In this document: positions 26,150 to 35,666 of the stretch, in pieces | How positions within the stretch are numbered: the stretch's first letter is position 1 | Layout of the letters: each line of letters begins with the position of its first letter | From: Lachnospiraceae bacterium | GTDB taxonomy: Bacteria; Bacillota; Clostridia; Lachnospirales; Lachnospiraceae | NCBI GenBank assembly: GCA_022791815.1 | Contig: JAAVZU010000042.1 | Location: forward strand, 62,001-126,000 | Direction: 5' to 3' | Length of the DNA stretch: 64,000 nt | Position numbers and translations under genes: made by a program | The notes under the pieces: generated by a model | What the model saw: the letters and a program-made list of their open reading frames with translations, nothing else | The model's database searches: none | Told to the model about the DNA's origin: nothing

Positions 26150-26538
26150 ACTCAAACATCTCCTTTAGTTATAATTTAATAATCAACCCTCATTCATGAA
26201 TACCTCTCACTATTTTATCATTATGTACAACTCTACTGATAAAAAATTAATTCACTCACCACCTATCTATAAGAAAGAACTTTATTTTACCTGATATACA
26301 CATTATCTAATTTTTGTATATATCCAGTCAAAATCTTCATGTAAAAAACAATTTCAATAATACACGCCAATATAATTAGTGCTATTTTACCATATAATCC
26401 CCATAAAATAAATAGTTTTTTGTCGATTTTTAAAATAACTTATACTTTTCTGTCTTTTATTCTATATTAACAGACCTCATTTAACATTCCTTTCTTAAAT
26501 GAAAAATTATTAAGCAAATTATATATATTATACGCAAA

Positions 26539-26578
26539 AAGTCTCCATTAACATTTTTATATTGTTAATAAGAGACTT
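26539..26578 (-). terminator. Terminator of the starch-binding protein gene
   Basis: AAGTCTC/GAGACTT with an inner ATTAAC/GTTAAT stem; on the minus strand the stem is followed by TTTTTGC. It lies about 70 bases after the stop. The rest of 26150-26538 is AT-rich and shows no gene. Confidence 0.75.
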
Positions 26579-26649
26579 CTTACTTTTACTTCATTAATTT
26601 TTTGTATTTTTATTTGTTAGAACAAACAACTATCTTTGATTATTTATTT

Positions 26650-28287
26650 CTACATTCCCAAATCTATTTTTCCATCCTTAATGCCTGCAACATAGGAATT
26701 TACTACATAATTATACCCATTTTTACTATCCCAATTACCTGAACCATCATTAAAACATACTGTTATTTGTGGATTATCATCCTCTACTTCTATTACATAT
26801 TTCCAAGTATACCCATTCTTGTCATAAGTTTTGGTCATTAGCATTCCATGACCACTTGTCCAATTACCATTTCCTACCTTATAATGAATATAAGCATTCT
26901 TATATAAATCATTTGCATAATAAATTGTAACGGTTTTACTCTGTGTCTGATTTTGAGTAACAACAAATGTCTTTGTATCCACTGCTGTATATCCAGAATA
27001 TTGAATTGCATAAAAAGATACTTCATAAATTCCTGGCTCTGTTGGAGTCCAATCTCCCGTATAACTGTATGAAACATTAGGTTGTGCATACAATCTCTTG
27101 TCCTCAGCTTCACTTGTTCCCTGTTTATGTATCATAAAATAATGAGAATTATATCTATGCCCTGGCATATCATAAGTCTGACCAATTAATGGAATTCCTT
27201 TTCCAACAATCTGTGGTGATGTTAATCCAAAATCTAAACTGCATTGGAATGCCTTCTCATTATATTCACACCATGTTCCATCTGGTTTATTACCTGCCTC
27301 ATTTGGTCTGTAACAATTCATGTCATCTATCGGCATATCCAGATCTTTTGTCTGTAAATCCCAAGTATCCTTTGTATTCTTAAATATGATATATCTATAA
27401 TCCCCTTTAATAGTCACTTGATAAACATCAGCGCCTTTATCATAAATTACTGCCTCAAATACTTTTGCGTCTGAATTATTATTCCAAACATAAGCATACA
27501 CATTATTCCACTTTGTATAATAATTTTTAAAATATAATGTCTTTTCTGCATTTGGATTTGGAGTAACAATATCTTCATTAATGGTAATGGTTTTAGTCTT
27601 TGTTACTATGTTTCCCATATACTCCATTGCCTTAAATGTTATATCATAAGTTCCAGCTTCGGTAAATTGATAGCTTCCTTTATATATAGCTGGTGATGTG
27701 CTATTATCCGTATATGCCTGTATATATTTATCTTTTGATTCGCTTGTACTCTGTTTATGTATAGTATACACATAGTTATTGTACATGTGGTATCGCATAT
27801 TATAAGTAAATCCTGTAAATTGTACAGTTGTTCCAACATTCTGTGGAGATGTCTTATCCATATTAAAATCGCAGGTAAATAGTTCTGGTGTTGGAGTTGG
27901 AGTAACATCAACTACTTCCTGCTTCCCATCTTTAATTCCATATATTCCATTAGAAACTGTATAATTTGCACCATCCTTACTGTCCCAATTACCATTTCCA
28001 TCATTAAAACATACTTGTGTGCTGTTTTTACTTCCTAAATCAATTGTTGCCTTCCATTTGTATCCACTTACTTCTGATGTAGCTGTCATCTTTTCACCAG
28101 GTACATCCGTCCAAGTACCATCTGCCTGCTGGTAATGAATATTGACCTGACTCCATGAATTATTGTTGTAGTAAACGGTTACTGTGTTGTTTGTGCTTGC
28201 TTCAATTTCTAGTCCTGCATTGGTAAATAAACCAATTACCATTACAAGAGAAAAAAGAAATGCAAGCGCTCTCTTAAGTTTCTGCAT
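26650..28287 (-). CDS. Secreted multi-module starch-binding protein without catalytic domain
   Basis: A 545-aa exported protein. The signal peptide (about 1-31) ends near Ile-Glu-Ala-Ser. A CBM25-like module (about 34-127) has VTVYYNNNSWSQVNIHY, a Trp-Lys-Ala-Thr segment and CFNDGNGNWDSKDG. A second copy lies at about 455-545 with CFNDGSGNWDSKNG. A CBM26-like module with TLYFKNYYTKWNNVYAYVWN is near 250-335. Two related beta-sandwich repeats (about 135-240 and 350-450) each contain a Cys, a Thr/Ser-Pro-Gln motif, and an IHKQ(S/G)TSE motif. A Pro/Thr linker separates the first module. No glycosidase motif is present, so it probably captures starch on the cell surface for the pullulanase and amylases. 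AGGAGG precedes the ATG. Confidence 0.85.
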   Translation of the reverse strand: MQKLKRALAFLFSLVMVIGLFTNAGLEIEASTNNTVTVYYNNNSWSQVNIHYQQADGTWTDVPGEKMTATSEVSGYKWKATIDLGSKNSTQVCFNDGNGNWDSKDGANYTVSNGIYGIKDGKQEVVDVTPTPTPELFTCDFNMDKTSPQNVGTTVQFTGFTYNMRYHMYNNYVYTIHKQSTSESKDKYIQAYTDNSTSPAIYKGSYQFTEAGTYDITFKAMEYMGNIVTKTKTITINEDIVTPNPNAEKTLYFKNYYTKWNNVYAYVWNNNSDAKVFEAVIYDKGADVYQVTIKGDYRYIIFKNTKDTWDLQTKDLDMPIDDMNCYRPNEAGNKPDGTWCEYNEKAFQCSLDFGLTSPQIVGKGIPLIGQTYDMPGHRYNSHYFMIHKQGTSEAEDKRLYAQPNVSYSYTGDWTPTEPGIYEVSFYAIQYSGYTAVDTKTFVVTQNQTQSKTVTIYYANDLYKNAYIHYKVGNGNWTSGHGMLMTKTYDKNGYTWKYVIEVEDDNPQITVCFNDGSGNWDSKNGYNYVVNSYVAGIKDGKIDLGM

Positions 28288-28910
28288 AATTTCCTCCTTT
28301 TGTTTTTTGTTAATTATTTAGTTGCAAAAAATATTATAAATTGCACAGAATTATATTGCAATATAATTTTAATATATTAATATTTTTCATAATATATTAC
28401 TATTATAATATCTTTATTAAATTTATTTTCATTAATATATAACAAAAAATAACATAGATAATATATATTGGAATGTAAAACAAAAATTCTTTATTTAAGT
28501 TTAACTTTGCATTATTATTGTCTGTTTATATTGCAAATTAATAGCTTTTATTTCCTTACATTTCATACTCAATGATAATTTCTTTTTTGTAGAACTTTGT
28601 TATTTTTCCTGCATATTTGACATTCCATACCATTTTTCCTTGTTAATCGCACTTTCCATACGATGGCACACAAAACGCTTTAGCACATACGATAAACAAT
28701 GCCCTTAACAATTCTTCAAAATAATATACACATTAAACTTTTGTACAAGGAGAAAGTTACATCAACTGCTTAGAAAATTACATGATGGAGATTTAAATGA
28801 TTTATCGTGTTATACTATGAAAATGTTATTGATAAATATACAAATCTATCTTAACCCATTATTGTAAGTATATATAATATGGATAATCCTCCTGAAAGGG
28901 GAATATAAAT

Positions 28911-29618
28911 ATGCAAAAAATTTTAATCGTAAATAGCAATATAAAGCAATGTACCATATTAAAGAAAACTATTAAAAATGCTTTCCCTAATTGGAAATTA
29001 GAAATCGTTCATTGCTATTCAGATGGAAAAATATTAGTAACAGAGTCGCTCCAAAACAATGATTATTTTACATTATTTCTTTTAGATAAAAATTTAACTA
29101 TGATTCAAAAAGATTATAGCGGCTATGAACTTGCTGATTATATTCGTAAGTATCCTACCTACTTTACTACTCCTATGCTTTTTTTTGCAACCACATCAGA
29201 AGATAGTCTATATGCCCTTACCAAATATCATTGTTATAATTATATCCTAAAACCTTATACTCCTGAACAAATTTTAGGAGAAATACAACAAATGCTCTAC
29301 ACTAAGGTTTTAAAAAGAGATTCCTTAGAAATAAGAGATACCAACCGTATAGTACATACTATATCACATGATGATATTTTATATTTCACTTCTAATGCTC
29401 CACATGTACTAACCATTGTTACAAAATATAATTCTTTTAGTTCAAGAGAATACACCATAGATGGATTTCTACAGAAATTATGATTTCCCTTTGTACGCTG
29501 TCATAGAAAATTTGTTATTAATAAAGAATATTTACATCAAGTAGATAAGTGTCTACAGTACTTAAAAGTAGATAAGTACGATATTCCAATCGGACGAACC
29601 TATTTAAATCAATTTTAA
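28911..29618 (+). pseudogene. LytTR response regulator interrupted by an in-frame TGA
   Basis: The first part (190 codons, to TGA at 29481-29483) has a receiver-like domain starting MQKILIVNSN, with LLDKN in place of the usual Asp phosphoacceptor motif and Lys-Pro near 125, then the beginning of a LytTR domain. The same frame continues after the TGA with FPFVRCHRKFVINKEYL ... PIGRTYLNQF and a TAA at 29616-29618, which is exactly the missing C-terminal half of a LytTR domain. A single nonsense change is the simplest reading. Without the second half the product should not bind DNA. GAAAGGGG precedes the ATG. The 620-bp gap upstream (28288-28910) is very AT-rich and shows no gene. Confidence 0.8.
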
Positions 29619-29742
29619 AAAGAATACTCTCTTAAAACCATTATAAGTTCAGACTAGTTTTCCCCTTTTTGAAATATAGTATCTGTTGATTTATATTATA
29701 TTAAGTTTTATTCCTAATTAAATTATCTCTAACAAAAAAAAT

Positions 29743-29770
29743 GTAACTGTTCAGAAATATGAACAGTTAC
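29743..29770. repeat. Solo terminal palindrome of the GTAACTGTTCA family
   Basis: GTAACTGTTCA and TGAACAGTTAC form a perfect 11-bp stem around a six-base loop. Identical in arms to the right ends of type A elements. It lies just after the small membrane protein gene on the minus strand and could act as its terminator, although no T-run follows. Confidence 0.7.
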
Positions 29771-29788
29771 ATAACAATAATCTTAATT

Positions 29789-30004
29789 TTATTTTTCTTT
29801 TGACATTAATGCTATCTTAGAACTTATTATGTAAACCAAAATAGGAAAACTAATAAGAAATGACAGAGTACAGCATATTATTGACAAAATTGCATAGTCT
29901 CCAGATATACATATTGCTACTACCAAACTAAGTATACTCAGTATACTTAACACTAATGCAATCACCAGTAACACAACTACCCACTTCTTTTGCTTTATTT
30001 GCAT
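29789..30004 (-). CDS. Small two-helix membrane protein (71 aa), unknown
   Basis: A Lys-rich start (Met-Gln-Ile-Lys-Gln-Lys-Lys-Trp) is followed by two hydrophobic helices at about 9-32 and 36-61 and a short basic end. An AAAAGGA sequence lies before the ATG, but very close. It follows two exported-protein genes on the same strand, 89 bases after the first. Its size and location fit an immunity or accessory protein for the preceding secreted protein, but nothing in the sequence proves this. Confidence 0.55.
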   Translation of the reverse strand: MQIKQKKWVVVLLVIALVLSILSILSLVVAICISGDYAILSIICCTLSFLISFPILVYIISSKIALMSKEK

Positions 30005-30093
30005 ATCCTTTTACCTATATGATAGTTTATAACATAAACTATCATACCTTTCTTTTTTATACTATAATATCTTATATCACAATGGACTGTCAA

Positions 30094-30882
30094 TTATAAT
30101 TTTGTTCCATAAGTTTTAATGGTATTATATACATTTGCTGCCTTTTGTTGTTTTTTATATGCCGATACAAAACTTATAACTGCTTGTGTAATTAGAGAAA
30201 CAATCCCTCCTCCTCCAACTACAAGTAACACAATCTCTACAATTGTCGCAACTGGAAACATAATATTCGCAATACATATACCAATAACAAGCGTACTGGG
30301 AACACTTGCTGCTGCACAATAAGCATACCCCTTATTCACATTATACTGTCCATCTATAACATAATTCTGATATTCCTTACAATTCTTCTTTTTGGCACTG
30401 TTTAAATTATCAGTTCTAATTCTATATGAATCCGATTTTCTTCCAATTTTTAAATAGGTTTTCTTTCCATTTGTGCCATTTTGATAATAATAATGTTTAC
30501 TCATATCAATTTCCACTTTACCATCATAAGAAATGCCTGAAGTTTTTGATGGTGTAATTGCATTTCCATCATAACTTGTTTTATTAACTACAACTTTTCC
30601 AGTAGATGTATATGTTGTCTGTGATATTGTTCCTTTTTTAGTTGTTGTGTTAAAAACTAAATTTGCAGTCTCCTTTGTACGCAAATTTTTGGTTGTAATA
30701 TCATAATTTTTTCCTGACACTTTATAAGTAATCTGGTACTTTACACCATCACATTCAATTGTTTTTACTGTTGCTGCAAAACATTGTTTCACATCCCCTG
30801 ATTCTCCAAACGAAGTTACTACCATAATAGCAACTGCCAGAACTACTGACACTATTTTTTTAATTTTGTTTAAATAATTCAT
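30094..30882 (-). CDS. Exported protein with a glycine-rich hydrophobic C-terminus, unknown
   Basis: A 262-aa protein with a signal peptide (about 1-35, ending near Cys-Phe-Ala-Ala). It then has about 150 residues of Thr-, Lys- and Tyr-rich beta-type sequence. After a Tyr-Cys-Ala-Ala-Ala-Ser-Val-Pro motif comes a long hydrophobic part (about 192-245) containing VGGGGIVSLITQAV, and a basic end. This order, an exported soluble region plus a Gly-rich membrane-active tail, resembles some bacteriocin or toxin precursors, but I do not recognise a family. AAAGGAA precedes the ATG at 30882. It lies in a three-gene minus-strand cluster. Confidence 0.7.
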   Translation of the reverse strand: MNYLNKIKKIVSVVLAVAIMVVTSFGESGDVKQCFAATVKTIECDGVKYQITYKVSGKNYDITTKNLRTKETANLVFNTTTKKGTISQTTYTSTGKVVVNKTSYDGNAITPSKTSGISYDGKVEIDMSKHYYYQNGTNGKKTYLKIGRKSDSYRIRTDNLNSAKKKNCKEYQNYVIDGQYNVNKGYAYCAAASVPSTLVIGICIANIMFPVATIVEIVLLVVGGGGIVSLITQAVISFVSAYKKQQKAANVYNTIKTYGTKL

Positions 30883-30927
30883 TTTCAATTCCTTTATCCT
30901 TTATTTTTTCTTGCAATTTTACAAAAA

Positions 30928-31326
30928 TCATTCTACACTTACAGTTACACTAAATACCATCTTAGAATACTTTTGTCTGGAATTACTTCTACTTTTTTCT
31001 GCAAAAAACAGTGTAGTCTTTCCCTTTTTCTTGCCCCTAATTATGGAATCTGTCCAATTAGTATTCATTTTGCAAGAAACTATCCCTTTCTTTGTTACAG
31101 ACATAGTTTTTAAATTACTCTTTACTAATAATTCTTTAGATACAATTTCACTTAATTTTACACTCTTTTCAACTTTTACATTTACCGTAAAAGTTGAAGA
31201 TTGAATTGGTTTTGCAACTATTGTTGTTGCTGCCATTACATCTTTTTGCATTTGGGTAATTCCTCCACTTGCTCCTAATAATGCAATTATAAATAAAACC
31301 ATCATTTTACTTGTAGCTCTTTTCAT
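30928..31326 (-). CDS. Small exported Ig-like protein, unknown
   Basis: A 132-aa protein. A signal peptide (about 1-32, ending Val-Met-Ala-Ala) is followed by one beta-rich domain. The mature part contains Val-Lys-Leu-Ser-Glu-Ile-Val, a Cys in VTKKGIVSCKMN, then IIRGKKKGKTTLFF and a final Val-Phe-Ser-Val-Thr-Val-Ser-Val-Glu strand. The Lys-Gly-Lys-Thr-Thr turn resembles the end of bacterial Big2-type domains. The ATG at 31326 follows AAAGGGGG; the longer frame is not supported. First gene of the cluster with the exported Gly-rich protein and the small membrane protein. Confidence 0.7.
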   Translation of the reverse strand: MKRATSKMMVLFIIALLGASGGITQMQKDVMAATTIVAKPIQSSTFTVNVKVEKSVKLSEIVSKELLVKSNLKTMSVTKKGIVSCKMNTNWTDSIIRGKKKGKTTLFFAEKSRSNSRQKYSKMVFSVTVSVE

Positions 31327-31517
31327 CCTTATCCCCCTTTCATTTTTAGTGCAGAGTATCATTATCACAAAATTCAAAAATTAAATTACTTCTATTTTCT
31401 TAAATATACATTGTCAAATTTTGTCACTTTCTTCCTGCCCGCACCAACTCTACCATCTATTTTTTTACTCGTCAATTACAAATCAGTCAAAACGTCGTGA
31501 ACTGCAAGAGAAACGTC

Positions 31518-31541
31518 ACAAAGTGCATATATGCACTTTGT
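31518..31541. repeat. Perfect 24-bp palindrome
   Basis: ACAAAGTGCATA is followed directly by its reverse complement TATGCACTTTGT, with no loop, and then AAAAACATTTT. It sits in the 530-bp gap 31327-31853, between divergently transcribed genes. It could be an operator or a cruciform/terminator; no regulator site of this sequence is known to me. Confidence 0.6.
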
Positions 31542-31652
31542 AAAAACATTTTATATATTGTATCATATACAAAATAATATTGCATACAGAAAAACATACA
31601 AAAATCTATTTAAATTTTATTTCCATAAAATCCATTTTTAATGTAATTGGTT

Positions 31653-31705
31653 GTAACTATTCAGTTAGAAACATGCATTTACTGCGTTTTTTATAAGAAA
31701 AGATA
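31653..31705 (+). repeat. Type A element, left half
   Basis: GTAACTATTCAGTTAGAAAC followed by ATGCATTTACTGCGT and TTTATAAGAAAAG matches the left half of the 2622-2755 copy. The right half is missing. Confidence 0.6.
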
Positions 31706-31853
31706 CAACACTATTAAACTCAGGTTATTCACATATTAAATAAGTTGTTTTTTATAGGAATATTACCTATAATGTAACTAAGAATTGAGGTGATTATATT
31801 AGATACATTAAAAAATTTACACCTTTTTGCATATTATTAGAAAGGAGTTTCTC

Positions 31854-32720
31854 ATGAAACCATTACAAAACCACGACAAAGTTGCCCTTGTCTGCTGTTC
31901 CAACGGGCTAAGCAGACAAAGCGAAAATATCATAAAATCCCTATGCAATGCCCTAAAAAGCATTGGCTTAGAAATAGTACTAAGTCCTTTTTTATATGCA
32001 GGCTCTTCTATCTTTAGCGGAACAGCAAAAGAACGGGCAGATATTCTTATGGGGTACTATAAAGATTCTTCCATAAAGGCAATTTTTGATGTATCTGGTG
32101 GGGATTTGGCAAATGAAATTCTGCCAAATATAGATTTTTCCATAATTAAAAATTCTGATAAACTATTTTGGGGCTATAGTGACCTGACTACTGTTATTAA
32201 TGCTATTTATAAAAAAACTGGAAAAAGTTCTGTTTTATATCAAGTCCGCAATTTGGTCTATAATCACAGCCAATGGCAGACAAAATATTTTTCTGACACT
32301 ATTTATGGCAAGGGAAAACCATTATTTTCACCTGAATTTCATTTTATTCGGCAGCCTATAGACAAGGAACAAATAAAAGGTACTTTAATTGGCGGAAATA
32401 TCCGCTGCCTTCTAAAACTGGCAGGCACACCTTATTTTCCAGATACAAAAAATACCATACTATTTCTGGAAAGCCGCAGTGGACAAGTTCCACAAATGGT
32501 TGCTTTTTTCAGCCAGCTACAACAAATGGGAGTTTTAAAGCATATCAAAGCCCTGCTGCTTGGCACTTTTACAGAAATGGAGGTAAAATCCAATTCTCCT
32601 TCTATAGAAGAACTGGCACTTTTCTATGTTCCTTCTCAAATTCCTATTGCAAAGACCTCGCAAATTGGTCATGGTACAGACTCCCTTGGACTAATAATGG
32701 GAGATGAATTTATTCTGTAA
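31854..32720 (+). CDS. LD-carboxypeptidase, peptidase family S66
   Basis: A 288-aa protein without signal peptide that would trim D-amino acids from muropeptides (LdcA type) or act on a related peptide. The catalytic serine lies in FWGYSDLT near residue 107. The glutamate is in FLESRSGQ near 206, and the histidine in IGHGTDSLG near 276, in the order expected for the S66 Ser-Glu-His triad. An N-terminal DKVALVCCSNG matches the family start. AAAGGAG precedes the ATG at 31854. MccF-like immunity proteins belong to the same family, so peptide-antibiotic resistance is an alternative role. Confidence 0.9.
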   Translation: MKPLQNHDKVALVCCSNGLSRQSENIIKSLCNALKSIGLEIVLSPFLYAGSSIFSGTAKERADILMGYYKDSSIKAIFDVSGGDLANEILPNIDFSIIKNSDKLFWGYSDLTTVINAIYKKTGKSSVLYQVRNLVYNHSQWQTKYFSDTIYGKGKPLFSPEFHFIRQPIDKEQIKGTLIGGNIRCLLKLAGTPYFPDTKNTILFLESRSGQVPQMVAFFSQLQQMGVLKHIKALLLGTFTEMEVKSNSPSIEELALFYVPSQIPIAKTSQIGHGTDSLGLIMGDEFIL

Positions 32721-32725
32721 CACAA

Positions 32726-32780
32726 AAGGGATAGCCATAAAATCGTTGATTATAAATCACCAATTTTATGGCTATCCCTT
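32726..32780. terminator. Bidirectional terminator between LD-carboxypeptidase and thrC
   Basis: An 18-bp perfect stem AAGGGATAGCCATAAAAT/ATTTTATGGCTATCCCTT with a 19-base loop, between two convergent genes. Confidence 0.8.
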
Positions 32781-32856
32781 ATATTATTTATAATACTGCT
32801 ATCTTATAGAAAAATACCTATCTAAAACAGCCAAACTATATTTTTTTAATTTCTAT

Positions 32857-34353
32857 TTATTTTGCCCAATCCTCGACAATCTTCTCCACAGTATCCTGCA
32901 TCTTCTCAGATTCACAAACAATATCATGCAATACTGGTGCTGTACGGATCTCCTCAATTGCATTTGGCACTTTCACTCCTGAAAGTTTGCTAAGCTCATC
33001 CACTAATGCAAAATCTGACATGCTGTCATACTTACTGTCAATGGCATTCATAACACTTCTTGTAAATTTATATGGGCTTGCTGTAGAAGCAATTATAGTA
33101 GGTGTATTGTCTCCACTATTAGCCTTGTAAGAATTGTATACACCAGCAGCTACTGCAGTATGGGTATCCATAATATATCCTTCTTTGTCATATACAGCTT
33201 TAATTGTTTCAGCTGTCTTTGCCTCATCTGAATATCCGCCTGCAAAATCTTCTAATTGCACTTTCATATCTTCTGTAATATCATATTTTCCTGTTGTTGC
33301 TAACGCTTTCATTAAATCAGCACATTTTTCACTATCATTACCTGCAATCTTATAAATCAAACGTTCTAAGTTGCTAGAAATCAATATATCCATAGAAGGT
33401 GATGTAGTTAAAATAAACTCTCTATTTCTATCGTAAGTTCCTGTCTGGAAAAAGTCAAATAATACCTTGTTGTCGTTAGATGCACATACAAACTTATTTA
33501 CAGGAAGCCCCATATTCTTTGCATAATATGCAGCTAGAATATTACCAAAATTACCAGTTGGAACTACTACATTTATTTTATCTCCTGCTTTGATTTCTCC
33601 ATTCTTTACTAATCTTGAATAGGCATATACATAATAAACAATTTGTGGCACCAAACGTCCAATGTTAATGGAATTTGCAGAAGAAAACTGGTATCCTGCT
33701 TTGTCCATTTTTTCTGCTAACTCTTTATTATTAAACATAGCTTTTACGCCACTCTGGGCATCATCAAAGTTTCCAGTAATTCCTACTACTTTTGTATTCT
33801 TTCCTTTCTGGGTAAGCATTTGTTTTTCTTGGATCGGACTTACTCCATTCTTAGGATAAAATACAATAATACTAGTTCCATCTACATCTGCAAAACCCGC
33901 TAATGCAGCTTTTCCTGTATCTCCAGAAGTCGCTGTTAAGATAAGAATATTATTTTTTACTTGATTCTTCTTCGCTGAAGTAGTCAATAAATGTGGCAAA
34001 ATAGATAATGCCATATCTTTAAACGCAATGGTTGCACCATGAAAAAGTTCTAAGTAATATGTACCATCTACTTTCTTTAATGGTGCAATTTCAGTTGTAT
34101 CAAACTTGCTGTCATACGCTTTTTCTATACAATTTTTTAGTTCTTCTTCTGTAAAATCTGTAATGTATAACTTCATTACTTCATAAGCTACTTCTTTGTA
34201 ACTCATCGCCGATAATTCTTCAATACTCTTATCTAGTGCTGGTATTGTCTCTGGCACAAACAGACCACCATCGTCTGCCAATCCTTTTAAAATTGCCTGT
34301 GAAGCGGTTACGGTTTCATTTGTACTTCTTGTACTGTTATACATTAGATTCAT
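32857..34353 (-). CDS. thrC: Threonine synthase
   Basis: A 498-aa PLP enzyme converting O-phosphohomoserine to threonine. The N-terminal MYNSTRSTNE, the ELFHGATIAFKDMAL segment with the PLP lysine near residue 110, the TATSGDTGKAAL phosphate-binding loop and VVPTGNFGNILAAYYAK are all diagnostic of the longer fungal/Clostridial-type threonine synthase. Three ATGs are close together. The one at 34353 has AAAAGG at nine bases, while the first ATG touches the binding site. It is a single gene with a terminator beyond its stop, and a GTAACAGTTCAG repeat end lies upstream near 34433. Confidence 0.95.
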   Translation of the reverse strand: MNLMYNSTRSTNETVTASQAILKGLADDGGLFVPETIPALDKSIEELSAMSYKEVAYEVMKLYITDFTEEELKNCIEKAYDSKFDTTEIAPLKKVDGTYYLELFHGATIAFKDMALSILPHLLTTSAKKNQVKNNILILTATSGDTGKAALAGFADVDGTSIIVFYPKNGVSPIQEKQMLTQKGKNTKVVGITGNFDDAQSGVKAMFNNKELAEKMDKAGYQFSSANSINIGRLVPQIVYYVYAYSRLVKNGEIKAGDKINVVVPTGNFGNILAAYYAKNMGLPVNKFVCASNDNKVLFDFFQTGTYDRNREFILTTSPSMDILISSNLERLIYKIAGNDSEKCADLMKALATTGKYDITEDMKVQLEDFAGGYSDEAKTAETIKAVYDKEGYIMDTHTAVAAGVYNSYKANSGDNTPTIIASTASPYKFTRSVMNAIDSKYDSMSDFALVDELSKLSGVKVPNAIEEIRTAPVLHDIVCESEKMQDTVEKIVEDWAK

Positions 34354-34653
34354 ATTGCTCATCCTTTTCTATAAATAAATTTTAACTGATGCAAATTTCT
34401 TGTTTTCCCTTCCACACTGTCAGAATAGTAACAGTTCAGCCATACTTGTTATACTGGGAAAGGCGTGTATAAATTAAAATTTACACACGCTTTTAGTATA
34501 TCACGTTTTTCACCCTGATACAATATTTTTTTACACCTAATTTTATCTGGCATTATTCACAGTTTTAAGCATAAGTCAAATTCTTATATGGTTATAATAG
34601 ATTTTAACCATCCATTGACCTAATAAACAGGAATAATCCCGATTAATTTATAA

Positions 34654-34687
34654 ATTCCAGTCCATCAGTAAAATAATGGACTGGAAT
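34654..34687 (-). terminator. Terminator of the SleB-like gene
   Basis: A perfect 12-bp stem ATTCCAGTCCAT/ATGGACTGGAAT with a ten-base loop, about 20 bases after the stop. An AT-rich but not pure T tract follows. The rest of the gap to thrC (34354-34650) shows only repeat debris. Confidence 0.65.
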
Positions 34688-34708
34688 CGAAATTGTAAAC
34701 TTCATGTT

Positions 34709-35560
34709 TTATCGGTAAAACTCATGTTCGCCATAAGCAAATAGCCATGTAAGACTATTGTCAAACCATACTACGTTATCAGGATCTGCATATTTTCTTG
34801 CCATAAAATATAAAGCTCCTTGGGATAAATCCTCTCCCCGCAGCACCCTGTCAACTGCCTCTCTTGTTTCTTCTGTGATGTTGACAGACCAATATCTTCC
34901 ATCCTGAATTGGAGAGAATTGATATACTCCTGTACTATGGTCAAATACCACATTTGTTACACTATTAGGAAATTCATTTTTATTATTCACTCTATTTAAC
35001 ACAACATTGGCTACTAACATTTTTCCCCGGATATCCTCTCCTGTAGCCTCTGCTTCTACAATTCTAAGCAATACATTCTTATCCTGTTCATTTAGATGTA
35101 TTTTCACTTGATTTTTCTCTTCATTTGCCCGTCTTGCCTCTTCTCTGGCTTCGGCTTTTTTTGCTGCTTCTTCCGCTGCTTTTTCTGCTTCAGCTTCGGC
35201 AATCTGTTGTTCTATAATTTCTTTTTGTTTTCTTTTTGCTTCCTCTACATTTCTACTCAAAAATGCATAAGGCTCCAAAAATGGCGTATATTCCTCTAAA
35301 TGTAATTCTGTCTCTTTTTCATCATCAGATTGTATGTTGATAACTTTCGTTACACTATCTTTCCCGTCTCCAGAATTAAACATGTATGCAATTTTCTCGT
35401 ATGCTTCTACATATCTTAACTCTCCATTTTCCCGTGCTATGGCTAATGAAAAAATTCCTATTAATGCCAATACTGCTACAGCCCGTCCCATCCTGTTGTA
35501 AAAAAATCCTGTTGTGGCTTTCCCGGTTTTCCAAGAAAAATTCCAACGTATGTTTCTCAT
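34709..35560 (-). CDS. SleB-like cell wall hydrolase
   Basis: A 283-aa protein with a membrane anchor or signal at about 25-42. A coiled-coil rich in Ala, Glu and Lys lies at about 105-150. The C-terminal SleB/cell wall hydrolase 2 domain spans about 160-283. The catalytic domain shows RIVEAEATGEDIRGKMLVAN with the expected glutamate, FPNSVTNVVF, FSPIQDGRYWS and SQGALYFM, as in spore cortex-lytic or vegetative lytic enzymes. The coiled-coil suggests a wall-spanning spacer. GAGG lies before the ATG and a consensus promoter lies about 80 bases upstream. Confidence 0.9.
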   Translation of the reverse strand: MRNIRWNFSWKTGKATTGFFYNRMGRAVAVLALIGIFSLAIARENGELRYVEAYEKIAYMFNSGDGKDSVTKVINIQSDDEKETELHLEEYTPFLEPYAFLSRNVEEAKRKQKEIIEQQIAEAEAEKAAEEAAKKAEAREEARRANEEKNQVKIHLNEQDKNVLLRIVEAEATGEDIRGKMLVANVVLNRVNNKNEFPNSVTNVVFDHSTGVYQFSPIQDGRYWSVNITEETREAVDRVLRGEDLSQGALYFMARKYADPDNVVWFDNSLTWLFAYGEHEFYR

Positions 35561-35636
35561 ACATCTACCTCACTTTTCAATCGTAATCATAAATCATGTA
35601 GTTTCAAAACACAAAATTTACATTTCATAGTTTTGC

Positions 35637-35666
35637 ATTGTAGCCTACAACACTTTTCAATGTCAA
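35637..35666 (-). promoter_or_regulatory. Promoter of the SleB-like gene
   Basis: On the minus strand TTGACA (35661-35666) and TACAAT (35637-35642) are 18 bases apart. The rest of the gap 35667-36011 is extremely T-rich on the plus strand, with no gene seen. Confidence 0.65.
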
